A stretch of DNA of 64,000 bases from Methanobacterium_C sp963845285 (GTDB taxonomy: Archaea; Methanobacteriota; Methanobacteria; Methanobacteriales; Methanobacteriaceae). The position numbers and the translations under genes are program-made. A model generated the notes under the pieces. That model was not told the origin of the DNA. It saw only the letters and a program-made list of their open reading frames with translations, and did no database searches. This document shows, piece by piece, positions 51,624 to 61,600 of this stretch. Within the stretch, counting starts at the first letter, position 1. Each line of letters starts with the position of its first letter. The DNA lies in contig CAWJRO010000014.1 in NCBI GenBank assembly GCA_963845285.1, forward strand, positions 1-64,000, read 5' to 3'.

Positions 51624-53279
51624 ATGAGAAGTGATAACATTAAAAAGGGCTTTCAGAGAGCACCTCACAGATCTTTACTAAGGGCCTGTGGATTAACAGA
51701 CAAAGATATGGACAAACCATTTATAGGTGTTGCTAACAGTTTCACAGAAATAGTTCCAGGTCATATTCACCTTAATAAAGTATCAGAAGCTGTAAAAAAA
51801 GGTATAAGTGAAGCAGGTGGTGTGGCATTTGAATTTAACACCATGGCCATATGCGATGGTTTAGCTATGAACCATGAGGGTATGCGATATTCATTGGCCT
51901 CAAGGGAAATAATCGCAGATACAGTGGAAAGTATGTCCCAAGCACATCAGTTCGATGCACTGGTGCTCATACCAACCTGCGACAAGGTGGTTCCTGGAAT
52001 GCTTATGGCAGCAGCCAGACTTGATATACCATCAATAGTGGTTACAGGCGGGCCCATGCTACCTGGTGAATTCCATGGCAAACCCGTAGATTTCATAAAT
52101 GTTTCTGAGGGCGTGGGTGAAGTTTTATCTGGTAAAATGACCCAAGAAGAACTTGATGAGCTTGAAAGATGTGCATGTCCTGGTGCTGGATCTTGTGCAG
52201 GTCTTTTCACTGCAAACACCATGGCCTGCCTTACAGAAGCTATGGGAATGAGTTTAACTGGTTGTGCAACTGCTCATGCTGTTTCTTCAAAGAAAATTAG
52301 AATCGCAAAAGATTCCGGGAAAAAAATAGTAGAACTTCTGGAGAAAAATATCACTCCATCCAAGATAATGACACAGGAAGCGTTTGAAAACGCTGTGATA
52401 GTGGACCTAGCTCTTGGAGGGTCAACCAACACTACACTTCATGTTCCAGCAATTGCAAGTGAACTGGAAGATAAGGGAGTGAAAGTTAACCTGGATCTCT
52501 TTGAAGATCTGAGCCACAAGATACCTCACATAACTTCAATAAGACCTGGTGGATCCCACAGATTGCTGGAGCTGGAGAATGCAGGAGGTATACCTGGAGT
52601 TTTAACTGTTTTAAAGGATAAAATAAATGCAGATGCGCTAACATGCACAGGTAAAACACTTGAAGAAAATATTAAAGACAGTAAGGTTTTGGATCATGAT
52701 GTAATAAGGTTTTTGGACAACCCCATACATCAGGAAGGTGGAATAGCTGTTTTAAAAGGAAATCTTGCACCTAATGGATCTGTTATTAAACAAGGTGCTG
52801 TCAACCCAGATATGCTGGTTCATGAAGGACCTGCAAAGGTATTCAACAGCGAAGAAGAATGTGTGGATGCCATAACAGATGGGCAGATCGAAGAGGGGGA
52901 CGTTATTGTTATCAGGTACGAGGGGCCTAAGGGGGGTCCTGGAATGCGTGAGATGCTCAATCCAACTTCTACAATATCGGGTATGGGTATCAAATCAGTT
53001 GCACTTATAACCGATGGAAGATTCTCAGGGGGTACAAGAGGCCCATGTATTGGCCATGTTTCACCAGAAGCAATGGAAAACGGCCCAATAGCTGCTGTTA
53101 GAAATGGAGACATTATAAAAATAGACATACCAAACAGGAAAATTGAATTGGTAGTAACTGAAGAGGAAATCCAAAATCGAGTGAAAAATGCAGTTAAACC
53201 TGAAAGAAAGGTTAAAGGATGGCTTGCAAGATATATGAAACTTGCAAGTTCTGCAGATAAGGGAGCTATCCTAAGGTAA
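51624..53279 (+). CDS. ilvD: Dihydroxy-acid dehydratase
   Basis: 551 residues, full length. It makes the 2-keto acids of valine and isoleucine by dehydrating the dihydroxy acids from IlvC. Iron-sulfur ligands Cys77 (MAICDGLAMNHEGM), Cys119 (IPTCDKVVPGM) and Cys191 (GAGSCAGLFTANTM) are in place, and GRFSGGTRGPCIGHVSPEA near residue 470-490 is the family signature. It stands apart from ilvBNC (59-62.6 kb) but on the same strand. GGTGATT lies before the ATG. A signal peptidase gene starts 29 bp downstream and may be co-transcribed. Confidence 0.97.
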   Translation: MRSDNIKKGFQRAPHRSLLRACGLTDKDMDKPFIGVANSFTEIVPGHIHLNKVSEAVKKGISEAGGVAFEFNTMAICDGLAMNHEGMRYSLASREIIADTVESMSQAHQFDALVLIPTCDKVVPGMLMAAARLDIPSIVVTGGPMLPGEFHGKPVDFINVSEGVGEVLSGKMTQEELDELERCACPGAGSCAGLFTANTMACLTEAMGMSLTGCATAHAVSSKKIRIAKDSGKKIVELLEKNITPSKIMTQEAFENAVIVDLALGGSTNTTLHVPAIASELEDKGVKVNLDLFEDLSHKIPHITSIRPGGSHRLLELENAGGIPGVLTVLKDKINADALTCTGKTLEENIKDSKVLDHDVIRFLDNPIHQEGGIAVLKGNLAPNGSVIKQGAVNPDMLVHEGPAKVFNSEEECVDAITDGQIEEGDVIVIRYEGPKGGPGMREMLNPTSTISGMGIKSVALITDGRFSGGTRGPCIGHVSPEAMENGPIAAVRNGDIIKIDIPNRKIELVVTEEEIQNRVKNAVKPERKVKGWLARYMKLASSADKGAILR

Positions 53280-53308
53280 TGTTTAATTTATCTCAAAAGG
53301 TGTGAAGT

Positions 53309-53734
53309 ATGGTAGATACCAAGGAAATAATAAGTTACGTTGCAATTATACTCATCGGAATAATCATTGCCTCGCATATGAATGTAGTTGTTTCAGGAAG
53401 TATGGAGCCCGTTTTTTACAGGGGTGACGTTGTTGTACTCGAAAAAACCAGCTTTCTAGGGTTAAATGAAATAAATACAAACGATCTAGACATCGGAAAC
53501 ATCGTAATTTACCATGCAACATGGTTCCCCGAGCCTGTGATACACCGAATCATTTACAAAGGACAGGATTCTCAGGGTAAAGAATATTACATAACAAAGG
53601 GAGACAACAATCCTGTTCCAGACCCCGTAGTAGTTTATCCAAGCCAAGTGGAAGCCAAGGTTATAAATATTGGTAACACCCCACTGATAATACCAAAAAT
53701 TGGATATATAACCCTTTGGATTAGAGGATTATAA
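53309..53734 (+). CDS. Signal peptidase I, archaeal (Sec11-like)
   Basis: 141 residues, a small membrane peptidase that removes Sec signal peptides. One N-terminal helix (IISYVAIILIGIIIASHM) leads to the catalytic Ser31 in VVSGSMEPVFYRGDVV. His79 (EPVIHRIIYKG) replaces the bacterial lysine, and D99 (YYITKGDNNPVPDP) completes the archaeal/eukaryotic Ser-His-Asp set. It is the host enzyme most likely to process the signal peptide of the C39 adhesin at 5.9 kb. The ribosome site AAAGGTG precedes the ATG. Confidence 0.93.
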   Translation: MVDTKEIISYVAIILIGIIIASHMNVVVSGSMEPVFYRGDVVVLEKTSFLGLNEINTNDLDIGNIVIYHATWFPEPVIHRIIYKGQDSQGKEYYITKGDNNPVPDPVVVYPSQVEAKVINIGNTPLIIPKIGYITLWIRGL

Positions 53735-53912
53735 TTTAATCCATTTTGAGCAGTTATTATAATAATTTAATTATAAATGCTCTTTTTATATTTTATTCCG
53801 AGTTTTGGAAGTTTAAGTACAACAGTCTAGTTATCGTAATTAACATTATTTAAGATTTTAATAATTAAAACTAACAATCAAAATTGAATATTTTAGGATT
53901 ACAGGTGAATTT

Positions 53913-55613
53913 ATGTACAAAATGCTAAAAAAAGAAGCAGTAAAATCATTGGAAAATGCAGTTGATGCGTTGGGATGGGAAATCCCCGGAAGTATCAAGG
54001 TTGAAGAACCTCCTAACTCAGATATGGGGGACGTTGCTAGTTCAGTTTCATTTCAACTTGCAAAACAACTCAAAAGATCTCCAATGGAAATAACACAGGA
54101 GATCTTGGGTAAAATTGAGGCTCCAGATATATTCAGCAGGGTGGAATCCAAGGGTCCATACATTAACTTCTTCACAGATTACAGTAAATTCTCAAAAATG
54201 GTTTTAGAATCTGTAAGTGAGGATTATGGAAAGCTTGAACCAAAAAACACGACAATAATTCTTGAACATACATCAGCAAATCCAAACGGGCCGCTGCATA
54301 TAGGACATATACGTAACTCAATAATAGGGGATTCTTTAGCCCGTATATTGAGAAAATCAGGTTATAAAGTTGAAACCCAGTACTATGTAAATGACATGGG
54401 TCGGCAGATAGCCATGATAGTTTGGGGGCTTTTAAACCTGGACTACCAGATGGATCCAGCGGGAAAACCTGACCATGAGATTGGAAAACTTTATTTCAAT
54501 GTAAACGAAGAATTACGTGCTAATCCCGAACTTAAAGGTGAAATTAACATCATACTGAAAAGATATGAAAAGGGAAAGGAGGAGAAACTTCAGAAACTTT
54601 TCAAAACCGTGGTTGAAAGATGTATTGAAGGAATAAAAATCACTTCAAACCGCCTGAACATCAAGCACGATGTATTCACATGGGAAAGCACCTTCGTAAA
54701 AAATAGTGATGTTGAAAATATATTAAAAACCCTAAAAGGACGTATAAAAATAAATGAAGTTCCATATCTGGATCTTAATGAGTATGGTATAGAAAAAGAA
54801 CTCATACTCACAAGATCAGATGGAACATCATTATATGCAACAAGGGACCTTGCTTACCATCTCTACAAATCTAAAAACTTCGATGAGATCGTTGATATCC
54901 TTGGATCAGACCATAAACTTGCAGTGAAACAGTTAAGTGCCGTTTTAGATATGTTAGGCGGTAAAACTCCATACGTTATATTTTATGAGTTCATAACCCT
55001 ACCTGAAGGTTCAATGTCTACACGTAGGGGTGTTTTCATAAGTGTTGACGATCTCATGGAAGAAGCTGTCCAGCGCGCAATGAAAGAAATGGAAACAAGG
55101 AGACCCGATCTGGATGAGGATGAAAAAGCAACAATCGCTGAAAAGGTTGGTATAGGGGCTATAAGGTATTACATAGCAAGGCTGTCACCTGAAAAACATA
55201 TAGTTTTCAAATGGGATGAAGCACTGAGCTTTGAAAGGGGATGTGCATCGATACAGTACTCACACGCCAGAGCCTGCAAACTTCTTGAAAAAGCAGGTTA
55301 CAAAGTTGGGGATATCCCTCCAAAATGTCAGAATATTGATGATTGGACCCTGGAAGACCCTGCCGAAATCGAACTTGTGAAGACCATGTCCAAATTTTCA
55401 ACGGTAATAGAGGAATCAGCGAGAACCAGAAGAGTTCACAACCTGGCCCAATATGCTCAAGACCTCGCAGGGGCCTTCAACAAGTTTTATAAATCCGTGC
55501 CTGTGATAGATTCAGATAAAGAAGTTTTAAGACTGCTTATCGTTGATAAAGCCCGGATAACCATTAGGAACTGTTTAGATCTCATGGGGATCGATGCTCC
55601 AGTTTCAATGTAA
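53913..55613 (+). CDS. argS: Arginyl-tRNA synthetase
   Basis: 566 residues, class I synthetase. The Arg-specific N-terminal domain comes first (GWEIPGSIKVEEPPNSDMGD), then the HIGH motif at 129-132 (SANPNGPLHIGHIRNS), the KMSKS-equivalent MSTRRGVF (a deviant form common in ArgRS), and a C-terminal DALR-type anticodon-binding helix bundle (ASIQYSHARACKLLEKAG onward). It charges tRNA-Arg. AGGTGA lies just before the ATG. Transcribed alone. Confidence 0.97.
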   Translation: MYKMLKKEAVKSLENAVDALGWEIPGSIKVEEPPNSDMGDVASSVSFQLAKQLKRSPMEITQEILGKIEAPDIFSRVESKGPYINFFTDYSKFSKMVLESVSEDYGKLEPKNTTIILEHTSANPNGPLHIGHIRNSIIGDSLARILRKSGYKVETQYYVNDMGRQIAMIVWGLLNLDYQMDPAGKPDHEIGKLYFNVNEELRANPELKGEINIILKRYEKGKEEKLQKLFKTVVERCIEGIKITSNRLNIKHDVFTWESTFVKNSDVENILKTLKGRIKINEVPYLDLNEYGIEKELILTRSDGTSLYATRDLAYHLYKSKNFDEIVDILGSDHKLAVKQLSAVLDMLGGKTPYVIFYEFITLPEGSMSTRRGVFISVDDLMEEAVQRAMKEMETRRPDLDEDEKATIAEKVGIGAIRYYIARLSPEKHIVFKWDEALSFERGCASIQYSHARACKLLEKAGYKVGDIPPKCQNIDDWTLEDPAEIELVKTMSKFSTVIEESARTRRVHNLAQYAQDLAGAFNKFYKSVPVIDSDKEVLRLLIVDKARITIRNCLDLMGIDAPVSM

Positions 55614-56001
55614 GAATTTATATCTGAAAAAAAGTTCGATTAATACCTGTAAGTTTTTTTAGGTAAAATTAGATAGAATTTTTTTATTTTCTATTTTTCT
55701 ATTTTTAATTTTTTTATGTTTTGTTTTTTTTTAGTTAGATCCATCTATTTTTAGTTAATATTAGATTTAAATAGTGATTTAGTTAATACTGAGGCACTGT
55801 CAATACTGATTCTAAGGATTCTAATTGAGTATCATTGGAGAATATTATCTTTGAGAAAATGAAATAGATCTTTTAAAAATCTTTTTTTAATTTTTCAGTT
55901 GTAAACTAGTTAATTAAATGAGAAATTTCCATTGAGAGGTACTTCTATTGTAACTGGCTTTTTATAACTGATTTTTCAAGATTGACTTCAAAAAAGTATT
56001 T
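55614..56001. other. AT-rich intergenic region
   Basis: About 390 bases, no gene; T-rich runs directly after argS (55640-55735) are likely to stop transcription. The remainder up to the MITE at 56002 shows nothing recognisable. Confidence 0.4.
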
Positions 56002-56108
56002 GAGGCTGACCCATAATCCAAAATCTACAAAAAAATAAGGATAAACAACGCTTCAAATTCAAAAATAAGCAAAATTATATGTATTATGAATAATTATGGG
56101 TCAGCTTC
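56002..56108. mobile_element. MITE-like 107-bp element (copy 2)
   Basis: Inverted repeats GAGGCTGACCCATAAT (left) and GAAGCTGACCCATAAT (right end reversed), one mismatch in 16. The interior matches copy 1 at 2802-2907, including AATAAGGATAAA and CAAAAATAAG words in the same order. ATTT on both sides could be a target duplication, weak because of AT-richness. The termini differ from the local IS1182 element in the second half of the repeat, so a related but different IS probably mobilised it. Confidence 0.75.
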
Positions 56109-56191
56109 ATTTAAAATAAAAAAATGAGTATTGATGTCGTAACTCAATATTTTTTTTATCGTGATTATTGAAGAATGTTATTAAAGGATAT

Positions 56192-57097
56192 CTAATCCGT
56201 TAGCAGCTTGTAAAGTACTGCTTTCTGGGTGTGCAGCCTGTTTTCTGCCTGATCCCATATAACAGATTGAGGGCAATTTATCACTTCATCAGTTATCTCC
56301 TGACCCCTAATAGCTGGTAAACAATGCATCACGATTGCATCTGATTTTGCATGTTTTAAAAGTTCCATGTTAACTTGGTAATCCTTAAAATCTTCTGCAC
56401 GTTTTGAAGCTTCCTCTTCATCACCCATACTTACCCAAACGTCAGTATAAATTACATCTGCACCTTTAATTCCCTCTGAAACGCTGCTAGTTATTTCTAT
56501 TTTGGATCCTGATTTTTCAGCATATTCCTGTGCCTGTTTAAATATTTCGTGGTTGGGTTCATATCCTTGTGGGCATACAGCAGTCATATCCATGCCAACA
56601 AGGGCCGCTGCAAGAAGTAATGAGTTGCAGACGTTATTTCCATCCCCTATAAATGCCAGTTTAACCTCGTATGTGTTTTTATTCTCATATATGGTTAGAA
56701 TATCAGTTAGAGCTTGGCAAGGGTGTTCAATATTAGTTAAACCGTTTATAACAGGTACATTTGAATATTCAGCGAATTTAACAACATCATCATGTTCTTT
56801 GGCTCTTATCATCACACCGTCAACGTATCTGGTCATTGCCCTTGCTGTGTCCTCGATTATTTCCCCACGGCCAAGCTGCAGGTCTTCTGTAGATAAGTAA
56901 AGGCCGCTGCCACCAAGGTGGAACATTGCCACTTCAAAGGAGACCCTTGTCCTTGTTGATGCCTTCTGAAAGATCATTGCAAGCGTCTTACTTTTAAGTG
57001 GTTCACCCATTATAGGGTCTTTTTTAAACTTCTCCGCCTGTTCAAGTACTTCAAATATGCTGTCCTTTACATCTGTGACTGATAAAAGATGTTTCAT
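56192..57097 (-). CDS. argF: Ornithine carbamoyltransferase
   Basis: 301 residues. It makes citrulline from ornithine and carbamoyl phosphate for arginine synthesis. The carbamoyl-phosphate loop S47-T-R-T-R51 (QKASTRTRVSFEVAM), the HPCQALTD motif (NIEHPCQALTDILT) and the ornithine-side HCLPA (IVMHCLPAIRGQEI) are all present, with the DVWVSMGDE (SMG-type) ornithine loop. Size and motifs fit OTCase rather than aspartate carbamoyltransferase. GGGGATGA precedes the ATG. Not linked to argS functionally except by pathway product. Confidence 0.97.
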   Translation of the reverse strand: MKHLLSVTDVKDSIFEVLEQAEKFKKDPIMGEPLKSKTLAMIFQKASTRTRVSFEVAMFHLGGSGLYLSTEDLQLGRGEIIEDTARAMTRYVDGVMIRAKEHDDVVKFAEYSNVPVINGLTNIEHPCQALTDILTIYENKNTYEVKLAFIGDGNNVCNSLLLAAALVGMDMTAVCPQGYEPNHEIFKQAQEYAEKSGSKIEITSSVSEGIKGADVIYTDVWVSMGDEEEASKRAEDFKDYQVNMELLKHAKSDAIVMHCLPAIRGQEITDEVINCPQSVIWDQAENRLHTQKAVLYKLLTD

Positions 57098-57466
57098 TAA
57101 TATTCATCCCCAAAAAACATGTGATATTGATTATTAGATTTTAAGATATCTTATGGAACCTTTATTTAAAGGTTGTTATTCGGACGGATCATTGATAGAA
57201 ATCGTTTTAAATTACTGTCAACCAAAATCCATGCCAAAAACACTTTATTACGTTTAACTCTTCTTTATTTTTGATTTAACTTTATGTTGAGAGTTCTTCT
57301 TGAGTTCTTCTGTGGAGTTCATTCAATTTTATCCAAGAAAATTTTCAGTTGAGCCTTCAAATAAGACCAGGAATTATCCTAGGAAACACCCGGGACTTAT
57401 TTCTAAGAAAAATCCGAGGAGATTTGCTTTTAAAATTTATCATTCCCTCACTTATTCAATTCCTTT
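57098..57466. other. Intergenic region between argF promoter and purD end
   Basis: About 370 bases without a gene. TTGAGTTCTTCT / GAGTTCTTCTTG words repeat (57290-57322) and GGAATT/AAAACACC-type runs are unremarkable. No terminator hairpin that I can support. Confidence 0.35.
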
Positions 57467-58780
57467 TTAATTCCCTCTAATTTTTTCCATGTGCTTTATC
57501 CTTTTTTCTACGAGCTCTTCTGTTCCCACATCACTACGATGATACACATCACCCTTCACATAGCATGTAACTTCTTCACAAATTTCTTCTGCTTCTGCTA
57601 TGCTGTCACCAAGTCCAACAAGCCCAAGTGCCCTTGATGAAGATGTGTATATTTTATCATCCTTCTGGTTCACTGCTGCATAATAAACAATGGCCCCGGC
57701 ATCATTTATTTTGGCCTCATCCACCTTTAAAACCTGGTTGGCTGCTTTGGTTTCAGGGTATCCTCTTGGAACTATGTACTTACAGACTGTTGCCTTGCTT
57801 TCAAAATCAGCCCTTTTGAGGTTTCCATTGACTATGCCCTTTGATAAATCCACAAAGCTTGAATTTAAAAGAGGAAGCACGTTCATGGCTTCTGGGTCTC
57901 CGAACCTGGCGTTGTACTCAACAAGTCTTGGACCGTTTTTGCAGAGCATGAATTGGCCGTAGAGAATTCCCTTGTACGGTCCAACTTCTGTTTTAATGGC
58001 CTTCACAGTCTCTTCCATTATCTTAACAGATTCATCGTAACTTTTCTGGTCTAAAAATGGGAGTAAACCATCTTTATCAGAGTAAGATCCCATTCCTCCA
58101 GTTATAGGTCCCTGATCTCCTTCAAATGCGTGGGGGTGGTCCTGGGCAGCAGGCATGGGTACAACATGGTTTCCATCAACAAAAGCCTGAACTGTGAATT
58201 CTTCACCAAGAAGCCGTTCTTCTATTACGACTTTAGGATGACCACTTATTTTGTTGTCTATTATTTCTTTTATGTAACTTTTGGCATCTGAAACATCTTT
58301 AAGGTGTTCTCCCATGATCTTAACACCTTTACCTCCGGTTAGTCCCACAGGTTTTATAACAACATCCTTCCCAAACTCTTCAATAAAATTTCCAGCATCT
58401 TTGGCGTTGTCAAAGACTTTGTAAACCAAAGACCCTGGTATTTTATGGTCCTCAAAAAGTTTTCTCATGAATGCTTTGTCAGTTTCTATTCGGGCTGCTT
58501 CCTTTGTTGGACCAACACATCCTATTCCTGCCTCTTGAAGTGAGTCAACTATCCCCATCTCGAGTGGTGCCTCTGGACCTATTACCGCTATGTCTATTTT
58601 ATTGTCCAGGGCATATTTTTTAACCGCTCCAATGTCCTTCTCGCTTGAAATCTCGAATTTTGATATCCTGGCTATTCCAGGGTTTTTGTTACTCATTATT
58701 GAGTGTAATTCTGCTTCGTTTCCAATGGCCTTACATATTGCATGTTCCCTTGCTCCGGTTCCTACAACAAGAATTCTCAT
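57467..58780 (-). CDS. purD: Phosphoribosylamine-glycine ligase
   Basis: 437 residues, ATP-grasp enzyme of purine synthesis joining glycine to phosphoribosylamine. N-terminal Rossmann part MRILVVGTGAREHAICKAIG; ATP-grasp lid and glycine-rich loop KPVGLTGGKGVKIM; the signature RFGDPEAMNVLPLL near residue 290; and ADFESKATVCKYIVPRGYP. Complete length. GAGGAGGAC before the ATG at 58780. Transcribed alone toward the argF side. Confidence 0.97.
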   Translation of the reverse strand: MRILVVGTGAREHAICKAIGNEAELHSIMSNKNPGIARISKFEISSEKDIGAVKKYALDNKIDIAVIGPEAPLEMGIVDSLQEAGIGCVGPTKEAARIETDKAFMRKLFEDHKIPGSLVYKVFDNAKDAGNFIEEFGKDVVIKPVGLTGGKGVKIMGEHLKDVSDAKSYIKEIIDNKISGHPKVVIEERLLGEEFTVQAFVDGNHVVPMPAAQDHPHAFEGDQGPITGGMGSYSDKDGLLPFLDQKSYDESVKIMEETVKAIKTEVGPYKGILYGQFMLCKNGPRLVEYNARFGDPEAMNVLPLLNSSFVDLSKGIVNGNLKRADFESKATVCKYIVPRGYPETKAANQVLKVDEAKINDAGAIVYYAAVNQKDDKIYTSSSRALGLVGLGDSIAEAEEICEEVTCYVKGDVYHRSDVGTEELVEKRIKHMEKIRGN

Positions 58781-59018
58781 ATTAAAGTCCTCCTCATATG
58801 TAAATCTTATAAATCTGTACCCTTATAAAAATGGGGGGCCAAATTTTACAAATAGAATTAAAATTGATATTTTTGTATATTATGGGTTATTTCATGATAT
58901 TTTTGTAAAAAAATGGTTTAAAATTGGAAAATATATTATAGTTGGCGTGTTCAACAAAAGATAATATATACTTTTATATTGTAATGATGAAATTAGCATA
59001 AAGGAGTTGTTCATTTAA

Positions 59019-59048
59019 ATGGACACAAGAATAAAAAAAAATAGATAG
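59019..59048 (+). other. Possible 9-residue leader peptide upstream of ilvB
   Basis: AAAGGAG (59000-59006) is followed, 12 bp later, by ATG and the short frame MDTRIKKNR with a stop, 30 bp before the ilvB start. Only one branched-chain codon (ATA) is included, so it is not a classical attenuation leader. It may be chance; the unusually good ribosome site is why it is noted. Confidence 0.25.
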
Positions 59049-59078
59049 ATTTAATTTAAAATATTTAAAGGTGTTTTT

Positions 59079-60824
59079 ATGAAGGGTGGCGAAGCCATAA
59101 TCAAATCACTCACAGATCAAGGAGTAGATGTCGTTTTCGGGTATCCCGGAGGAGTTCTACTTCCATTATATGATGTAATCTACGATTCTGACATAAAACA
59201 TATATTAGTAAGGCACGAACAGTGTGCAGCCCACGCAGCTGACGGATACGCAAGGGCATCTGGAAAAGTTGGAGTATGCATTGGAACATCAGGACCTGGA
59301 GCCACAAACCTCGTTACAGGAATTGCAACGGCATATATGGACTCATCTCCAATAATTGCAATTGCAGGACAGGTTTCAACCCCGCTCATTGGTAACGATG
59401 CATTTCAGGAGGTGGACACCCTTGGAATGACAATGCCAATCACAAAGCACAATTTTCAGGCCATGCACGCAGATGAAATACCCGGAATGATAAAATCAGC
59501 ATTTTACATAGCCAATACCGGCAGGTCTGGACCTGTTGTACTTGATCTTCCAAAAGATGTCCAGCAGGAAGATTTTGACTTTGAAAGGGCCAAACCAATG
59601 GAACTTCCAGGTTACAAACCAACCAAAAAAGGGCATCCTTTGCAGGTTAAAAGAGCTGCTGACCTGATTTTAGGCTGCAAAAAACCTGTTATACTTGCAG
59701 GTGGCGGGGTTATATTGTCTGGTTCATCTTCAGAGCTTTTAAAACTTTCAAAAATCCTTGGAGCTCCTGTAGCCACCACACTCATGGGAAAAGGATCATT
59801 CCCAGAAGATAATCCCCTATCCCTTGGAATGCTGGGTATGCACGGTAGAAAAGTTGCCAATTTCACAGTAGACGACTGTGACTGTTTAATAGCTGTAGGC
59901 TGCAGGTTTTCAGATAGAACAACAGGATCTGTACCAAAATTTGCTGAAAATGCAAAAATAGTCCATATAGATGTTGATCCTGCAGAAATTGGTAAAAATG
60001 TGGATGTTGATGTTCCAATCGTTGGCGACGCCAAAATCGTGCTACAAAGTCTTCTAAGAACAATATCCCAAAAAAATGTCTCTGCATCTGTTAACACAGC
60101 AGCATGGGCTAAACATGTGTCTGAATTTAGGAAAATTTCTATGCCACGTCTTTCATTTGATGACATTCCAATGAAACCTCAACAGGTTATAAAAGAGATA
60201 TCAGAAGCCATTACTGATGATACCATTGTTACAACAGATGTTGGTCAAAACCAGATGTGGATGGCTCACTACTTCACATCCAAAATTCCAAGGACTTTCT
60301 TATCCTCAGGCGGACTTGGAACCATGGGATTCGGATTCCCTGCAGCTCTAGGGGCTAAGGTTGCAAAGCCTGAAACCGATGTTGTGGCTGTTTGTGGGGA
60401 TGGTGGATTTCTAATGGTATGCCAGGACCTTGCAACCATAAGTGAATACAACATACCTATTGTAATCTGTGTTTTAGATAACAGATATCTTGGAATGGTT
60501 GCTCAGTGGCAGAAACTATTTTACAACAACAGAATCTCCCACACAGAACTTGGTGCACTACCAGACTTTGTTAAACTTGCAGAATCATTTGATGTGAATG
60601 CTGAAAAGGTTGAAAAACCTGGAGAACTCAAAGAAGCCCTTAAAATTGCTTTAAGGTCCGGTGAACCAACATTACTGGATATTGTAATAGATCCAGATGA
60701 GATTCTTCCAATGGTACCACCAGGATGTGGACTCACAGAAATAGTGGGCGAGTACAAGGTTGAAACTGAGTACCCTGGAGAAATTCCCTACAAACCACCG
60801 GCCCATGAAACAGGTGGTGATTAG
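59079..60824 (+). CDS. ilvB: Acetolactate synthase large subunit
   Basis: 581 residues, thiamine-diphosphate enzyme that makes acetolactate (and acetohydroxybutyrate) for valine, leucine and isoleucine. The catalytic Glu lies in LVRHEQCAAHAADGYARA, the FAD-related middle domain is present, and the ThDP motif GDGGFLMVCQDLATISEYNIPIVICVLDN (residues near 447-475) has the GDG...NN-type pattern. GGTG before the ATG at 59079. The stop is 1 bp before the ilvN start, so the two subunits are co-translated. TATA-like runs at 58962-58976 mark the promoter. Confidence 0.97.
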   Translation: MKGGEAIIKSLTDQGVDVVFGYPGGVLLPLYDVIYDSDIKHILVRHEQCAAHAADGYARASGKVGVCIGTSGPGATNLVTGIATAYMDSSPIIAIAGQVSTPLIGNDAFQEVDTLGMTMPITKHNFQAMHADEIPGMIKSAFYIANTGRSGPVVLDLPKDVQQEDFDFERAKPMELPGYKPTKKGHPLQVKRAADLILGCKKPVILAGGGVILSGSSSELLKLSKILGAPVATTLMGKGSFPEDNPLSLGMLGMHGRKVANFTVDDCDCLIAVGCRFSDRTTGSVPKFAENAKIVHIDVDPAEIGKNVDVDVPIVGDAKIVLQSLLRTISQKNVSASVNTAAWAKHVSEFRKISMPRLSFDDIPMKPQQVIKEISEAITDDTIVTTDVGQNQMWMAHYFTSKIPRTFLSSGGLGTMGFGFPAALGAKVAKPETDVVAVCGDGGFLMVCQDLATISEYNIPIVICVLDNRYLGMVAQWQKLFYNNRISHTELGALPDFVKLAESFDVNAEKVEKPGELKEALKIALRSGEPTLLDIVIDPDEILPMVPPGCGLTEIVGEYKVETEYPGEIPYKPPAHETGGD

Positions 60825-60825
60825 G

Positions 60826-61326
60826 ATGGATGAACAAAGAACTCATATAATCAGCACCTTAGTACTTAACAAACCAGGTGTGCTACAACGTGTTGCAGGA
60901 CTTTTCACAAGAAGAGGATTCAACATAGAAAACATTACAGTCGGTACTTCTGAACAGGAATCCCTAGCCAGAATGACGATAATATCAAAGGGTGATGAAA
61001 AAGTCTTAGAACAGATAACCAAACAGCTGAACAAGTTAATAGAGGTCATAAAGGTCAGGGACCTTGAACCTGAAAGCACAGTGGAAAGGGAACTCTGTCT
61101 CATCAAAGTACACACACCAACAGAAAGGGTCAGATCAGAGATAATCCAATATACAAACATTTTCAGAGGAAAAGTAATTGATGTAAGCCCTGAAACTATT
61201 ACAATAGAAATTACTGGAACTCCTGATAAGATAGAAGCCTTGATTGATCTTTTAAGATCCTTTGGAATAAAAGAGATATCAAGAACAGGGCCTACCGCAA
61301 TATCACGTGGGACTAAGACTATCTAA
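60826..61326 (+). CDS. ilvN: Acetolactate synthase small (regulatory) subunit
   Basis: 166 residues from ATG 60826 (MDEQRTHIISTLVLNKPGVL), the start matching the family; GGTGGTGATTAGG before it serves as ribosome site within the ilvB end. An ACT domain (RTHIISTLVLNKPGVLQRVAGLFTRRGFNIENI, residues 5-37) binds valine for feedback inhibition, and the C-terminal half is the ALS_ss_C domain (LCLIKVHTPTERVRSEIIQY to the end). It activates and regulates the IlvB catalytic subunit. Confidence 0.96.
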   Translation: MDEQRTHIISTLVLNKPGVLQRVAGLFTRRGFNIENITVGTSEQESLARMTIISKGDEKVLEQITKQLNKLIEVIKVRDLEPESTVERELCLIKVHTPTERVRSEIIQYTNIFRGKVIDVSPETITIEITGTPDKIEALIDLLRSFGIKEISRTGPTAISRGTKTI

Positions 61327-61600
61327 AGATTTTAAGGACTTAGTTAAGATTTAAATTTATTTTAACTGTTCAAAAGTCCTTAAAAAAGTTTATTTTTATT
61401 TTATTTTCCATTTTTTAAGTTGAAAGATTATTAACCCGGAAAAAGAAACCAATAAATCTACTGGGCATATTGATGACAAACTTTATAAACAATTTTTCAT
61501 TAATAATAGACCAGAATTAATTTTTAAAAGCCAAAATCTTTGAGCAATATTTTAATGAATAAACATTTACTAAATTTCTTAAATTAGGAGGAGACCAACA
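61327..61600 (+). promoter_or_regulatory. Spacer and promoter between ilvN and ilvC
   Basis: 270 bases without a gene. CTTTATAAAC at 61481-61490 is a likely TATA box, and AGGAGGAGA (61587-61595) is the strong ribosome site of ilvC. ilvC is therefore probably transcribed from its own promoter, in addition to any read-through from ilvBN. Confidence 0.45.
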
